Below are positions 1-7,662 of a stretch of DNA of 64,000 nt, one piece after another. Numbering within the stretch: position 1 is the stretch's first letter; the number at the start of each line of letters is the position of its first letter. The translations under genes and the position numbers were made by a program. A model generated the notes under the pieces. The model was not told the DNA's origin. It worked only from the letters and a program-made list of their open reading frames with translations, and made no database searches. Source of the stretch: Telluribacter roseus (lineage in GTDB: Bacteria > Bacteroidota > Bacteroidia > Cytophagales > Spirosomataceae); assembly GCF_017355915.2 (NCBI RefSeq), contig NZ_JAFEUV020000003.1:256858-320857 (forward strand). The letters are read 5' to 3'.

Positions 1-96
1 GCCATTATCCGTCCTGTCGAAAAGCCGGGCACCATTACCCTCAAAGCCACGGCACCCGGACTGGCACCAGCCACCCTTACGGTCACTACGAAGTAA
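1..96 (+). CDS. C-terminal end of a secreted enzyme, probably a glycoside hydrolase family 2 protein (partial)
   Basis: The reading frame is open from the first base and stops at TAA 94-96, giving the last 31 residues of a protein that starts outside the window. The visible part reads as a beta-strand-rich Ig-like segment with a PGTITLKATAPGL stretch. From memory this is the usual ending of Bacteroidota GH2 beta-galactosidases that carry a C-terminal invasin-like Ig domain. The assignment rests on that short motif only; other secreted proteins with Big-type domains end in a similar way. Confidence 0.45.
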   Translation, partial: AIIRPVEKPGTITLKATAPGLAPATLTVTTK

Positions 97-171
97 GGAG
101 CCTCCGGTGATAACACTTTGGGCCGCAAACGGATTGTATAGGTATATAGCCACCTTTAAATACATATAGCG

Positions 172-402
172 ATGCAGGACCAGGATAAGCCTAAGGATAA
201 AGAGGAGGAGCGCGTAGAGTCCACCAAAGGTCAGGAAGCCGACTCTGCCGGTACTCCTGCGAACGCCGATCAGGGAAGTAGTGTGGAGAGTGCCGATATA
301 CTACTGTCCAGCCGCATCCAGCGCGGCATATTCGGCGCTAACGATGTGGATTACGAGGACCTGAAGCGTGAAGAAGAGGAGAACCCCGAGAAGGACGCTT
401 AG
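172..402 (+). CDS. Small acidic, Glu/Asp-rich hypothetical protein
   Basis: This 76-residue ORF starts with ATG and has no signal peptide or membrane segment. It is highly charged, with runs such as DKEEERVE and KREEEEN, and is probably disordered apart from a short central stretch (LLSSRIQRGIFG). It lies 75 bases after the preceding gene on the same strand. I recognise no family. The charge pattern and codon use look like a real small cytoplasmic protein of the kind common in Cytophagales, but nothing in the context gives it a role. Confidence 0.5.
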   Translation: MQDQDKPKDKEEERVESTKGQEADSAGTPANADQGSSVESADILLSSRIQRGIFGANDVDYEDLKREEEENPEKDA

Positions 403-523
403 TGGCGGTACTTTATTACAACTAAGGTACTTAGGTAGCCGCCGGATTTTACCGTACGGTAGCTACCTACCAACAGGTTTTGCTTTACTTGCCGGTACTC
501 ATCCACCATAACACCAACTACCC

Positions 524-886
524 ATGAAGCGATTGTACTATCTGCTTTGGCTGGGGCTGTTCTTCGCGGCCTCCTGTACCCGACAAGATAAAGACGTCTT
601 TCCCCGGGACTCTACCTACTTCCTGGGCGCCTGGGAAGTAAGTAACAAAGTCAATGTAGAGAGTAGTGGCTCTTTCAGAGCAATACTTACCTTTTTAGAG
701 AACGAAACCTTCACGACCAATCTCAATACAGATACAGGTCCCTTAACTTACAAGTGGTCGTATGACGAGTCCAACCAGGAGCTAACTCTTAAAGATGAAG
801 CCTATCAGGTGGTCCTGATGGAGAAGAACCAATTTTCTATCAGATCCTCTTATTCGGGAAACGTTCTTAGCTATATCCGAAAGTAG
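524..886 (+). CDS. Small lipoprotein with a lipocalin-like domain
   Basis: The 120-residue product begins with a lipoprotein signal (MKRLYYLLWLGLFFAASC), with the lipidated Cys at residue 18. The mature part opens with FLGAWEV and then alternates short strands (AILTFLENETFTT, YKWSYDESNQELTLKD). That order of Trp-start, strand and turn is typical of the lipocalin-like small lipoproteins of Bacteroidota. It probably sits in the outer membrane facing the periplasm. No ligand can be named. The next gene is a transposase on the opposite strand, so this is probably a single-gene unit. Confidence 0.6.
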   Translation: MKRLYYLLWLGLFFAASCTRQDKDVFPRDSTYFLGAWEVSNKVNVESSGSFRAILTFLENETFTTNLNTDTGPLTYKWSYDESNQELTLKDEAYQVVLMEKNQFSIRSSYSGNVLSYIRK

Positions 887-927
887 CGCCTGATGCAAAT
901 GGTGGTGTTGTCACCGCCAGAAGGTGT

Positions 928-1407
928 TTACTCCTGAGTATGGTACGGTACCAGCTCTTCAAAAAGGTACTGCGGATCGTACTGTACCCCAAATTTTTCC
1001 AATAGCCCAATGTACTCCTCCCGGAAGGTCTCCTTGCGGTGGTGTGCCTCCTGATTCTGTATGTAGCGGTACACCCGGTCGATGTGGGAGCGGCTGTACG
1101 AGAAAGCCCCGTAGCCCACCTGCCACTCGAAGCGGCTGGGGAGCAGTCTGCTTTCATTCACCCACTTGGACGACTTCGCTTTAGCCTGCTGCATTACCTC
1201 CGAAAGCGCTACGGTAGGTTTGAGGCCAAAGAAGCAGTGGACGTGGTCTTCAACGCCGTTGACGATGATGGTTTTGCAGCCCGTTTCATTGATGAGGTTG
1301 CCAATGACCGCCATCAACTGCTCCTTCCATTCCTTATGAATGATTGCCTCGCGGTACTTCACCGCAAACACCGCCTGTATGTAGAGTTGTGTGTAGCTGT
1401 TCGGCAT
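928..1407 (-). CDS. REP-associated tyrosine transposase (IS200-like Y1 family)
   Basis: The 159-residue protein has the hallmarks of HUH single-strand transposases: the His-hydrophobic-His motif HVH at residues 55-57 and the catalytic tyrosine motif YIQNQ at 115-119, followed by the family-typical HHRKETFREEY segment. The length matches a complete IS200/TnpA-type protein. No TnpB partner is present and no IS200 subterminal hairpins bracket the gene, which fits the domesticated RAYT subgroup rather than an active IS. Immediately upstream of its start, at 1482-1876, lies a cluster of palindromic repeats, the expected substrate of a RAYT. The start is ATG 1405-1407. Confidence 0.85.
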   Translation of the reverse strand: MPNSYTQLYIQAVFAVKYREAIIHKEWKEQLMAVIGNLINETGCKTIIVNGVEDHVHCFFGLKPTVALSEVMQQAKAKSSKWVNESRLLPSRFEWQVGYGAFSYSRSHIDRVYRYIQNQEAHHRKETFREEYIGLLEKFGVQYDPQYLFEELVPYHTQE

Positions 1408-1481
1408 AGTGCATAGTGGTGGGTAATCAATGTAGAACCTCAGAATCTACCATGAGGTTTATGCATTGGCCCCTGAATGTC

Positions 1482-1876
1482 CCAGCCTACCCCTGACTAA
1501 ACTCAGGGTGTACCACATCGGACGTTTCTACAAGATTGGTCGTGCCTCTGGCACAAGAGCGTCCAGCCTACCCCCTGACTCAACTCAGGGGGTACCACAT
1601 CGCTCGTGCCTCTGGCACTACCCGTTACCCTACATCATCCGTTTCTACAAGATTGGGCGTGCCTCTGGCACTCTGACGTGATCCACAGTGCCAGAGGCAC
1701 GAGCGATACAGCAAGCCGGGAGTTCAGTCCCGGCACGTGGCGGGGTATAGCATTACCTACCACTATCCACAGTGCCGTAGGCACGAGCGATACAGCAAGC
1801 CGGGAGTTTAGTCCCGGCACGTGGCGGAGCACGGCACGAACGATATACGCCAGACCCGGACTTCAGTCCGGGCTAC
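1482..1876. repeat. REP-like palindromic repeat cluster (BIME-type)
   Basis: The stretch is almost wholly repeats. The 13-base hairpin GTGCCTCTGGCAC, or its inverse or variant, occurs five times (1542, 1606, 1659, 1688, 1772); the first three face one way and the last two the other. A 39-40-base unit containing a CCTGA...TCAGG hairpin occurs at 1482-1520 and 1563-1602. A 32-base unit occurs at 1523-1554 and 1640-1671 with one mismatch. A 63-base unit occurs at 1681-1743 and 1765-1827 with three mismatches and contains a GCCGGGA...TCCCGGC hairpin. A final hairpin, CCCGGACT-TC-AGTCCGGG, is at 1852-1872. Open frames through this region are artefacts of the repeats. Confidence 0.85.
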
Positions 1877-1877
1877 C

Positions 1878-2897
1878 TTAAATCGTCGGGTCCTGAACCG
1901 GGGCCGGGGCTAACGCCTCGAAGAAAGCCCTGGCTTCGGCAAATCCTCGCTGGCGCATCAGCTCCATGGCAGCCGGGTCAAACAGGAGGCCACCCGGTCC
2001 GCCGCCCTCCAGCATGCGTTGCGGACGGATCTCGTGGATCGTCGTGACCGCTGTATTCGTAAAGGGATTACCGGCCTGGGCCAGGGCGTTGTCCACTACC
2101 CCGGCCGGTACACCACTGGCCAGTAGCCGGTTGCGGATAGCCTGCAGGTACTGGTTGCCCCGCTGGTAGAGGCGGGCCAGACGGTAGTCATTCTGCCCCA
2201 CATCCTCGCTGAACATATCTATCGTGCGTTCCAGGATCTGGGACGCTTTGGTAAGTGGGGCCGGCTGGGGAGGTAGGGTTTCGGGCGTGAGAGTGATGGA
2301 GATAATGGTATCGGCTCCCGCGTCGATGGCGGCCTGCAGGGGAGTCACTTCGCGTACCCCGCCATCCACGTACTGCTGGCCCCGGATCTCCACCGGCTGC
2401 ATAAATACCGGCTGGCAGCTCGACGCCAGCATGGCCCCCCGCAGAAGGTTGGCGCTGCTGATTGACTCCACATCGTAGTCGCCGCCCACCCGCAGGGGCT
2501 GCGTAGCCCAGTATACCAGGCGCTCCGTCTGCAGACTTACCGTCGTGATAAATACAGACACGCCCCGGCGCTGAATCTGCGCAAAATGAGCATCCGTGAC
2601 AGTTCGGTCGATCAGCCTCTTCAGGGGCTGGGCGTCGTGCAGCGATATACTCCGGGCCAGGTTGGTAATCCCTCCCAGTATAAGTACATCGTTCTGGCGC
2701 GTGGTGGTATACAGCCGGCGCAGCAACTGCAACTCACCACAGGCAGCCAGCGGAACAATGAGCGAGCCCGTACTGGTACCGCAGTAGATATCAAACTGGT
2801 CGACGGGGCGCACATGGTTCTGGATGTATTCCAGCGCCCCCACCGCGAAGGCCCCGCGCGAGCCGCCTCCGCTGACTACTAGTGCCGTTTTTGCCAT
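1878..2897 (-). CDS. Patatin-like phospholipase
   Basis: The 339-residue product carries all patatin landmarks: the glycine-rich oxyanion motif GGGSRG at residues 10-15, the nucleophile elbow GTSTG with Ser42, and the catalytic Asp in the DGG motif at 178-180. These give the Ser-Asp dyad of patatin acyl hydrolases. No signal peptide is present, so it is probably cytoplasmic or membrane-associated and hydrolyses acyl-lipid esters. The C-terminal 150 residues are alpha-helical and not assigned. The stop abuts the REP cluster (2 bases away), so the last palindrome may serve as its transcription terminator. The start is ATG 2895-2897. Confidence 0.85.
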   Translation of the reverse strand: MAKTALVVSGGGSRGAFAVGALEYIQNHVRPVDQFDIYCGTSTGSLIVPLAACGELQLLRRLYTTTRQNDVLILGGITNLARSISLHDAQPLKRLIDRTVTDAHFAQIQRRGVSVFITTVSLQTERLVYWATQPLRVGGDYDVESISSANLLRGAMLASSCQPVFMQPVEIRGQQYVDGGVREVTPLQAAIDAGADTIISITLTPETLPPQPAPLTKASQILERTIDMFSEDVGQNDYRLARLYQRGNQYLQAIRNRLLASGVPAGVVDNALAQAGNPFTNTAVTTIHEIRPQRMLEGGGPGGLLFDPAAMELMRQRGFAEARAFFEALAPAPVQDPTI

Positions 2898-2927
2898 GGT
2901 TATAGGATGTTAAAAATCATAGAGTAC

Positions 2928-3473
2928 TTATTCAGTCACGGGAGTAAATGGTTGGATTCGGGGCTTGGTCGGGTTAAACGATACGCCGAACTGGAAGTAG
3001 GTAACCGGCTGCCGCTGATCCCGGTGTAGTTTGAGTGATATACCAAAGAGGTCATCCAGCTCCAGTCCCACGCCGCCCCCCAGCCATTGGCGGCTGCTTT
3101 CGGCTCCGCTGCGCGTACCAAACAGGTACTCTCCCAGCAGGTGGATGTTGTACGACGAGGCCGTCAGTACCCGGGGGCCCTCCAGTACCTTCAGCGTCAC
3201 CCGGGGGCCACCCAGCCACCCAAACTGGCTCCCCTGGTAGAAGCCCCCACCGGTCGCCCCGGCCCGCAGCAACCCTGGTACCACCGTATACTGCGGAGCG
3301 ATCTGAAGGGTAGCCAGGTACAGCTTGGGGCTGCCCTGAGGCTGATTAAATCCGCTGCCCGCTTCAACCCATACCCAGGGGGAGCCGTTGCTCTTCGGGA
3401 AGCTCTGCGCCGTAGCCCGCCGGGGAGCAGCCAGCCACAGGCTCAGTACCGTTACGTAAATAAGTGCTTTCAT
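2928..3473 (-). CDS. Secreted beta-barrel-like hypothetical protein
   Basis: I start the gene at ATG 3473, which gives a clean signal peptide (MKALIYVTVLSLWLAAPRRATA, then Gln-Ser). The longer frame to 3545 adds only non-signal residues. The mature protein of about 160 residues alternates hydrophobic and polar residues (VWVEAGSGFNQ, LYLATLQIAPQYTV, VTYFQFGVSFNP), as in small outer-membrane or periplasmic beta proteins. No named family is recognised. It lies 30 bases upstream of the patatin gene on the same strand and may be co-transcribed with it. Confidence 0.6.
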   Translation of the reverse strand: MKALIYVTVLSLWLAAPRRATAQSFPKSNGSPWVWVEAGSGFNQPQGSPKLYLATLQIAPQYTVVPGLLRAGATGGGFYQGSQFGWLGGPRVTLKVLEGPRVLTASSYNIHLLGEYLFGTRSGAESSRQWLGGGVGLELDDLFGISLKLHRDQRQPVTYFQFGVSFNPTKPRIQPFTPVTE

Positions 3474-3893
3474 ACAGTCAGGAGATATGATACCAGTACG
3501 TGTTTCAAAACCTATAAGCGGGAAGTGCCGGGCCTGATCTTGCATCAGTACAGTAAAATCAACCAGAAAGCTTTCAGAGTGTTACCAGCCCAGTACAGGT
3601 ACATCGTGTAATGGCTGGTACAGATAAAGGTAGTATCCGTTTTGGTGGTAGTAAGTTACACAGATAGTCTGAGTATCCGAAGGAGTTTTTAGTGAGTGGT
3701 AGGGGAGAGGCTCGCCCTGTTTTAGTACTCATAAGGGCAGGGAGGAGGTACATATCAGCTACCGCGCTCCTGCCCAACCCTAAAAATTCTGGATCAGCGT
3801 AGGAGTGCCCTGTGGTTACTGCGTATATTGGCGGCGTTTTAACCGGGGGCGGGCTTACAGGCAGTCCCCATCCCTCCATCAAACCTGCTATCT
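3474..3893. other. Intergenic region, no gene supported
   Basis: About 420 bases between two divergent genes. A 102-codon minus-strand frame (3574-3882) exists, but it has no family resemblance and a Pro-rich composition unlike a folded protein. A loose inverted repeat TACCAGCC...GGCTGGTA lies near 3581-3618. I see no TAnnTTTG box. Confidence 0.4.
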
Positions 3894-4379
3894 ATGCTCA
3901 AGACTACGACGCTGCTATTCGTATTACTACTCCTGTTAAGTGGCTCCCGCTGTACATCCCATAAAGAAGAGGTAGAGCCGGTCAAAGAATCCAGTTGTTT
4001 TGAGGGCAAGTGGGGCAATGACTATCTGCTGTGTGGCCCCGAGAACAGCGGCCGACCGGGAAGAGGCAGCCTCGCTAAACGGAAGGAAGAAGAACTGTGG
4101 CTCACCTTCTCCGCCGATAATAAGGGCGTATTTCACTTCTATGATTGCCAGAATAAGACCCGCTTCCGCGACGGCATCCCCTTCGTCTACACCCTCAACG
4201 GCAACCAGATTACCTTTCAATGGCAGGGTGACACTGAGGAGGTACATACGTACGGGGCCATCTTTCACTTCCGCGATACCTTTCAGTACGAGTGCCGCAA
4301 CGATACGCTCTTCTTTACCGATGGGCTCATGAAAAACACCATGTACAACGGCGCTTCCTACTTTGTCCGCCGCGAATAA
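3894..4379 (+). CDS. Secreted hypothetical protein, possible lipoprotein
   Basis: The 161-residue product has an N-terminal signal (MLKTTTLLFVLLLLLSGSRC); Cys20 could be lipidated, although Ser-Arg before it makes a poor lipobox. The mature domain contains several cysteines (CFEGKWGNDYLLC, YDCQNKTRF, YECRNDTLFF) and a GKWGNDY start followed by strand-like repeats (FTFSADNKGVFHFY, ITFQWQGDTEEV), similar in style to lipocalin-like secreted domains. No function can be given. It is a monocistron between a divergent gene and the EEP-family gene 136 bases downstream. Confidence 0.55.
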   Translation: MLKTTTLLFVLLLLLSGSRCTSHKEEVEPVKESSCFEGKWGNDYLLCGPENSGRPGRGSLAKRKEEELWLTFSADNKGVFHFYDCQNKTRFRDGIPFVYTLNGNQITFQWQGDTEEVHTYGAIFHFRDTFQYECRNDTLFFTDGLMKNTMYNGASYFVRRE

Positions 4380-4515
4380 CCCGGACGTGTGCATCCAACC
4401 CAGGAGCCTCCCTAGAGGAGGAACTGAGGCGGCCGCCGCGTGGGAGGTCTAAACTATACAAATACAAATTCCCTATAAATCCCTAAACCCAATTCTCCTA
4501 ATCAAAGTACCTTGT

Positions 4516-5346
4516 ATGAATTTCAGAAGTCAATCCATTGCTTTGGCACTGGCCGCCTGGGTCAGCCTCTTCACCGGACTCACCACCGCCCAATCCTCCG
4601 CTGCCAAAGCGCAGCCTCCGGTGCTGAAAGTAATGACCTACAACATCCGCATCGCCAGTCCGCCTGCCAAGGGGTGGGGCGTGCAGGACCTACCCGCCAC
4701 GGCGGCGGTCATCAACCGGACCCAGCCCGATCTGGTGGCCCTGCAGGAAGTGGATGTATTTACCGACCGCTCCGGCAAAAACTCCCACCAGGCGCGGGAA
4801 CTGGCCGAACTTACCGGCATGCACTACCACTTTGCCAAAGCCGTCGACCGCAGCAACGGCGACTACGGCGTAGCCATTCTTTCCCGCTATCCGATCCGGA
4901 AGGCCGAGAGCTACCGGTTGACGTACCTGACCAACCACCCCGAGGCGGAGATCCGGGCGGCGGCAGTGGTCACCGTCAAAACGCCCCTGGGTAAGGTAGT
5001 ATTCATCTCCGCGCACCTGGACCACATCAGCGACCAGGACCGCGCCCACCAGATCCAGCAGCTCAACGACATCATCCGGAAGTACCGCAAGTACCCCGTG
5101 ATCCTGGGAGCGGACCTGAATGCCCGTCCCGCCAATCCGGTACTCAAAGGGCTGGAGGCGAACTTTGAACTACCCTGCACCGACTGCCCCCTGACCTTCC
5201 CGGCCGACCAGCCCGACCGTACCCTCGACTACCTGATGCTAAGCCGGAAGGCCACCCAGAAGTTTAAAAGGCTGTCCTACCAGGTCGTCCCTGAACCCTA
5301 CGCGTCGGATCACCTGCCGCTGATGATGGAGATTAGTAGGAAGTGA
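4516..5346 (+). CDS. Secreted endonuclease/exonuclease/phosphatase family protein
   Basis: The 276-residue product begins with a signal peptide ending near TTAQSS and continues with a complete EEP fold. The conserved metal and phosphate ligands are visible: Asn43 in MTYNIR, Glu78 in LQEVD, the AHLDH motif, GADLNA and the C-terminal SDHLP motif. The family hydrolyses phosphodiesters in nucleic acids, lipids or small molecules with Mg2+. Secreted single-domain members of this size in Bacteroidota are commonly of unknown substrate. No partner gene is evident. Start ATG 4516 gives the only sensible signal peptide. Confidence 0.85.
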   Translation: MNFRSQSIALALAAWVSLFTGLTTAQSSAAKAQPPVLKVMTYNIRIASPPAKGWGVQDLPATAAVINRTQPDLVALQEVDVFTDRSGKNSHQARELAELTGMHYHFAKAVDRSNGDYGVAILSRYPIRKAESYRLTYLTNHPEAEIRAAAVVTVKTPLGKVVFISAHLDHISDQDRAHQIQQLNDIIRKYRKYPVILGADLNARPANPVLKGLEANFELPCTDCPLTFPADQPDRTLDYLMLSRKATQKFKRLSYQVVPEPYASDHLPLMMEISRK

Positions 5347-5372
5347 GGTAAAATATGTTGATTAAGTTTGAT

Positions 5373-5402
5373 GCCTTTACTGCTGTTAATAGCAGTAAAG
5401 GC
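5373..5402. terminator. Perfect 12-bp inverted repeat after the EEP gene
   Basis: GCCTTTACTGCT, a 6-base loop, then AGCAGTAAAGGC, 26 bases after the stop of the EEP gene. The arms pair perfectly, but no T-run follows on either strand, so it may be a weak terminator or a boundary hairpin of the AT-rich insert that starts here. Confidence 0.4.
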
Positions 5403-5599
5403 TAAGCTCCATTCCCCGTATTGATGCCTAAGATACCGTTTGATAAAATTATGAAGTATAGAGGCAGTGCTGGAGGGCAACTGCGTATATTCGGGGATGT
5501 CATAGTAGGTCTTGGCCCCTTTGGCTTTTTCTAATACATCATTAAATAACATAACTTAAAAGCAAAATTATCGAGTTGTTCTACCACTCTACATAAGCT

Positions 5600-7381
5600 A
5601 TGGAAAGTAAGAAAATTACTAAAAACCACAGGAAAGAGTATTCCTCACGAGGAAATGTAAAGCATTATCTTGAAGTTTGGCATCATGGCCTTAATGAATA
5701 TCGTGAGTTTAGCTCATCAGACTACGATGTTCTGATGAATAAGGTAGATGCCTACGTATTGAAGCTAGAAGAAAAGTGGAAGAATCTTAAAGAAAAGCAG
5801 AACCTATTGCTTTCTAAGGAATCTAGTTTACGAGAGGCGGAGAAGAGAACCAAATCAGCCCAAGCTGATTTACGTGCAATGGATGAGCTTCTGCTATCTA
5901 CCTTGGATATAGACGATGCTATTAATTGGGACTCATTAAAAGATAAAACAATATTTAATGAGCCTAATCCACAATACTCACTAGACAAGCAGATCAATAA
6001 AGTTGATAAGCCAAGAGCTTATGTTGAGAAAGAGCTTCCAGTAAAGCCAGATTTAGAATTTATAAAATATAAGCCAAAGTTTTCCCTAGTGGATATGATA
6101 TTCCCTTTTTTGAAAAAGAAGAAGGTGGAAAGGGTAGATGCTTTATATAAAAATGATTTATCAAGTTGGGAGCAAAAGGTGCATGAGATAAGTCAAGAAA
6201 ACGAAGAGGGTAGGAGGCAATATGAAATAGATGTAAAGAAGTATGAAAAAGAGGTTGAGCGAGTGAAGCAAAAAAATAAGTTGGAGTGTAAGGACTGGAT
6301 GGAACGGGAACAGAAGTTTTATGAAAAGCAGAATTTATATAATTTGAAAGTTGATAAGCTAAAAGCAGATTATCACAATCAAGTACCTGCTGCAATAATA
6401 GAGGCTTGTGAAATAGTCCTATCTAACTCTCTTTATCCTGACTTTATCAATAAGAACTTTGAGATTGATTACAATCCGGAAAATAAAATTCTAATTGTTG
6501 AATACTCTTTGCCTGCTCCTGAACTTCTACCGACTATTCAAGAAGTAAAGTTTATGAAGAATGAGCTCAAAGAGTATCACGTATCAGAAAGTCAAAAAAC
6601 GAAAAATTATGATTCTGTTATTTACAAATTGACTTTACGTACTATACATGAACTCTTTGAGGCAGATGAGGTCGATGCTTTGAATGCAGTTACTTTTAAT
6701 GGATGGGTTAATTCTATTGATAAGTCGACAGGTCGGCGTGTCAATAATTGTATCGTTTCAATACAAGTAAAAAAAGATGAATTTGAGAAAGTTGACCTTC
6801 AACATGTTGATCCAAAGGCTTGCTTTAAAAGCTTAAAGGGGGTAGGTAGTAGTAAGCTCACTGGATTATCTGCTGTTCAGCCTATATTAAAGATTGATAA
6901 AAGTGATAAGAGATTTGTGCCTCATTATGATGTAGCAGATAGCCTTGATGATACTACTAATATTGCAAGTATGGGATGGGAAGACTTCGAACATTTGATT
7001 AGAGAGGTTTTTGAAAAAGAATTTAATCAAAGTGGTGGAGAGGTTAAAGTAACACAGGCTAGCAAAGATGGTGGTGTAGATGTTATTGCTTTCGACCCAG
7101 ATCCGATAAGAGGAGGGAAAATTGTTATTCAAGCAAAAAGATATACAAATACGGTTGGGGTCTCAGCAGTTAGAGACTTGTACGGAACGGTAATGAATGA
7201 AGGAGCAACAAAAGGTATTCTTGTGACTACTGCAGATTATGGACCTGATGCTTATGAGTTTTCAAAGGGTAAGCCAATTACCTTAATGAACGGCGCTAAT
7301 TTGCTTTACCTGCTGGAAAAGCATGGTCATAAGGCGAAAATTGACATTAGGGAGGCTAAGCTTCTTATGAAAGGGCAATAA
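5600..7381 (+). CDS. Coiled-coil protein with C-terminal Mrr-type restriction endonuclease domain
   Basis: This 593-residue protein has a charged, helical N-terminal half (about residues 40-260) rich in Lys/Glu that reads as coiled coil. The middle part (about 265-440) is not recognised. The C-terminal domain (about 460-590) is of the Mrr_cat type: GWEDFEHLIREVF, then DGGVDVIA with Asp490/Asp494, then the QAK motif at 511-513, then GILVTTADYG. This is a PD-(D/E)xK nuclease with the acidic residue and QxK typical of Mrr enzymes that cut modified DNA. The gene is clearly AT-rich (23 of 60 bases G+C at 6241-6300, against 44 of 60 at 8221-8280), which suggests recent transfer. It is alone on its strand with a strong terminator. 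Likely role: defence against foreign DNA (inference). Confidence 0.8.
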   Translation: MESKKITKNHRKEYSSRGNVKHYLEVWHHGLNEYREFSSSDYDVLMNKVDAYVLKLEEKWKNLKEKQNLLLSKESSLREAEKRTKSAQADLRAMDELLLSTLDIDDAINWDSLKDKTIFNEPNPQYSLDKQINKVDKPRAYVEKELPVKPDLEFIKYKPKFSLVDMIFPFLKKKKVERVDALYKNDLSSWEQKVHEISQENEEGRRQYEIDVKKYEKEVERVKQKNKLECKDWMEREQKFYEKQNLYNLKVDKLKADYHNQVPAAIIEACEIVLSNSLYPDFINKNFEIDYNPENKILIVEYSLPAPELLPTIQEVKFMKNELKEYHVSESQKTKNYDSVIYKLTLRTIHELFEADEVDALNAVTFNGWVNSIDKSTGRRVNNCIVSIQVKKDEFEKVDLQHVDPKACFKSLKGVGSSKLTGLSAVQPILKIDKSDKRFVPHYDVADSLDDTTNIASMGWEDFEHLIREVFEKEFNQSGGEVKVTQASKDGGVDVIAFDPDPIRGGKIVIQAKRYTNTVGVSAVRDLYGTVMNEGATKGILVTTADYGPDAYEFSKGKPITLMNGANLLYLLEKHGHKAKIDIREAKLLMKGQ

Positions 7382-7388
7382 TTTTGTT

Positions 7389-7425
7389 TAGAAAGATGCC
7401 TCTTAAGGCATCTTTCTAGCTTTTA
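7389..7425 (+). terminator. Rho-independent terminator of the Mrr-type gene
   Basis: AGAAAGATGCC (7390-7400), loop TCTTAA, GGCATCTTTCT (7407-7417): perfect 11-base arms, followed by CTTTT. It lies 8 bases after the stop codon. Confidence 0.8.
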
Positions 7426-7600
7426 ACTTATTCTATAAAGAGTATATATTTAATTAATATTTTGATTCGTTTTTGTTGATTATACCATTGGAATGTCTAA
7501 TTTATTGATATTACAGATTGCATTTATTTATTAAGCTTACACTTCGTTCCGCCCATTCTTTCTTCCCCTAATTATCTTCTCCTACCTATTGCTTCCCCTT

Positions 7601-7608
7601 TACCTTTG
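7601..7608 (+). promoter_or_regulatory. Candidate Bacteroidota -7 box of the tricorn-like gene
   Basis: TACCTTTG matches TAnnTTTG and lies 54 bases before the ATG at 7663. No clear -33 TTTG is visible at the usual distance, so the call rests on the -7 box and its position. Confidence 0.45.
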
Positions 7609-7662
7609 TAGTACTATTGCGCTGAGAGTAAGGAAGTAGCGCATTTTTAGCCATCAATAACC

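Noticed and set aside
1466-1881. Overlapping plus-strand frames of 71 and 91 codons and a minus-strand frame of 65 codons
   Set aside because: They run entirely through the REP repeat cluster and translate repeat sequence in several frames; no protein-like features.
3574-3882. Minus-strand frame of 102 codons between two divergent genes
   Set aside because: Odd composition, no family resemblance, no promoter; kept as intergenic.
5600-7381. Integrase, att sites or tRNA flanking the AT-rich island
   Set aside because: Looked for flanking direct repeats and a tRNA gene on both sides and found none; transfer is inferred only from base composition.
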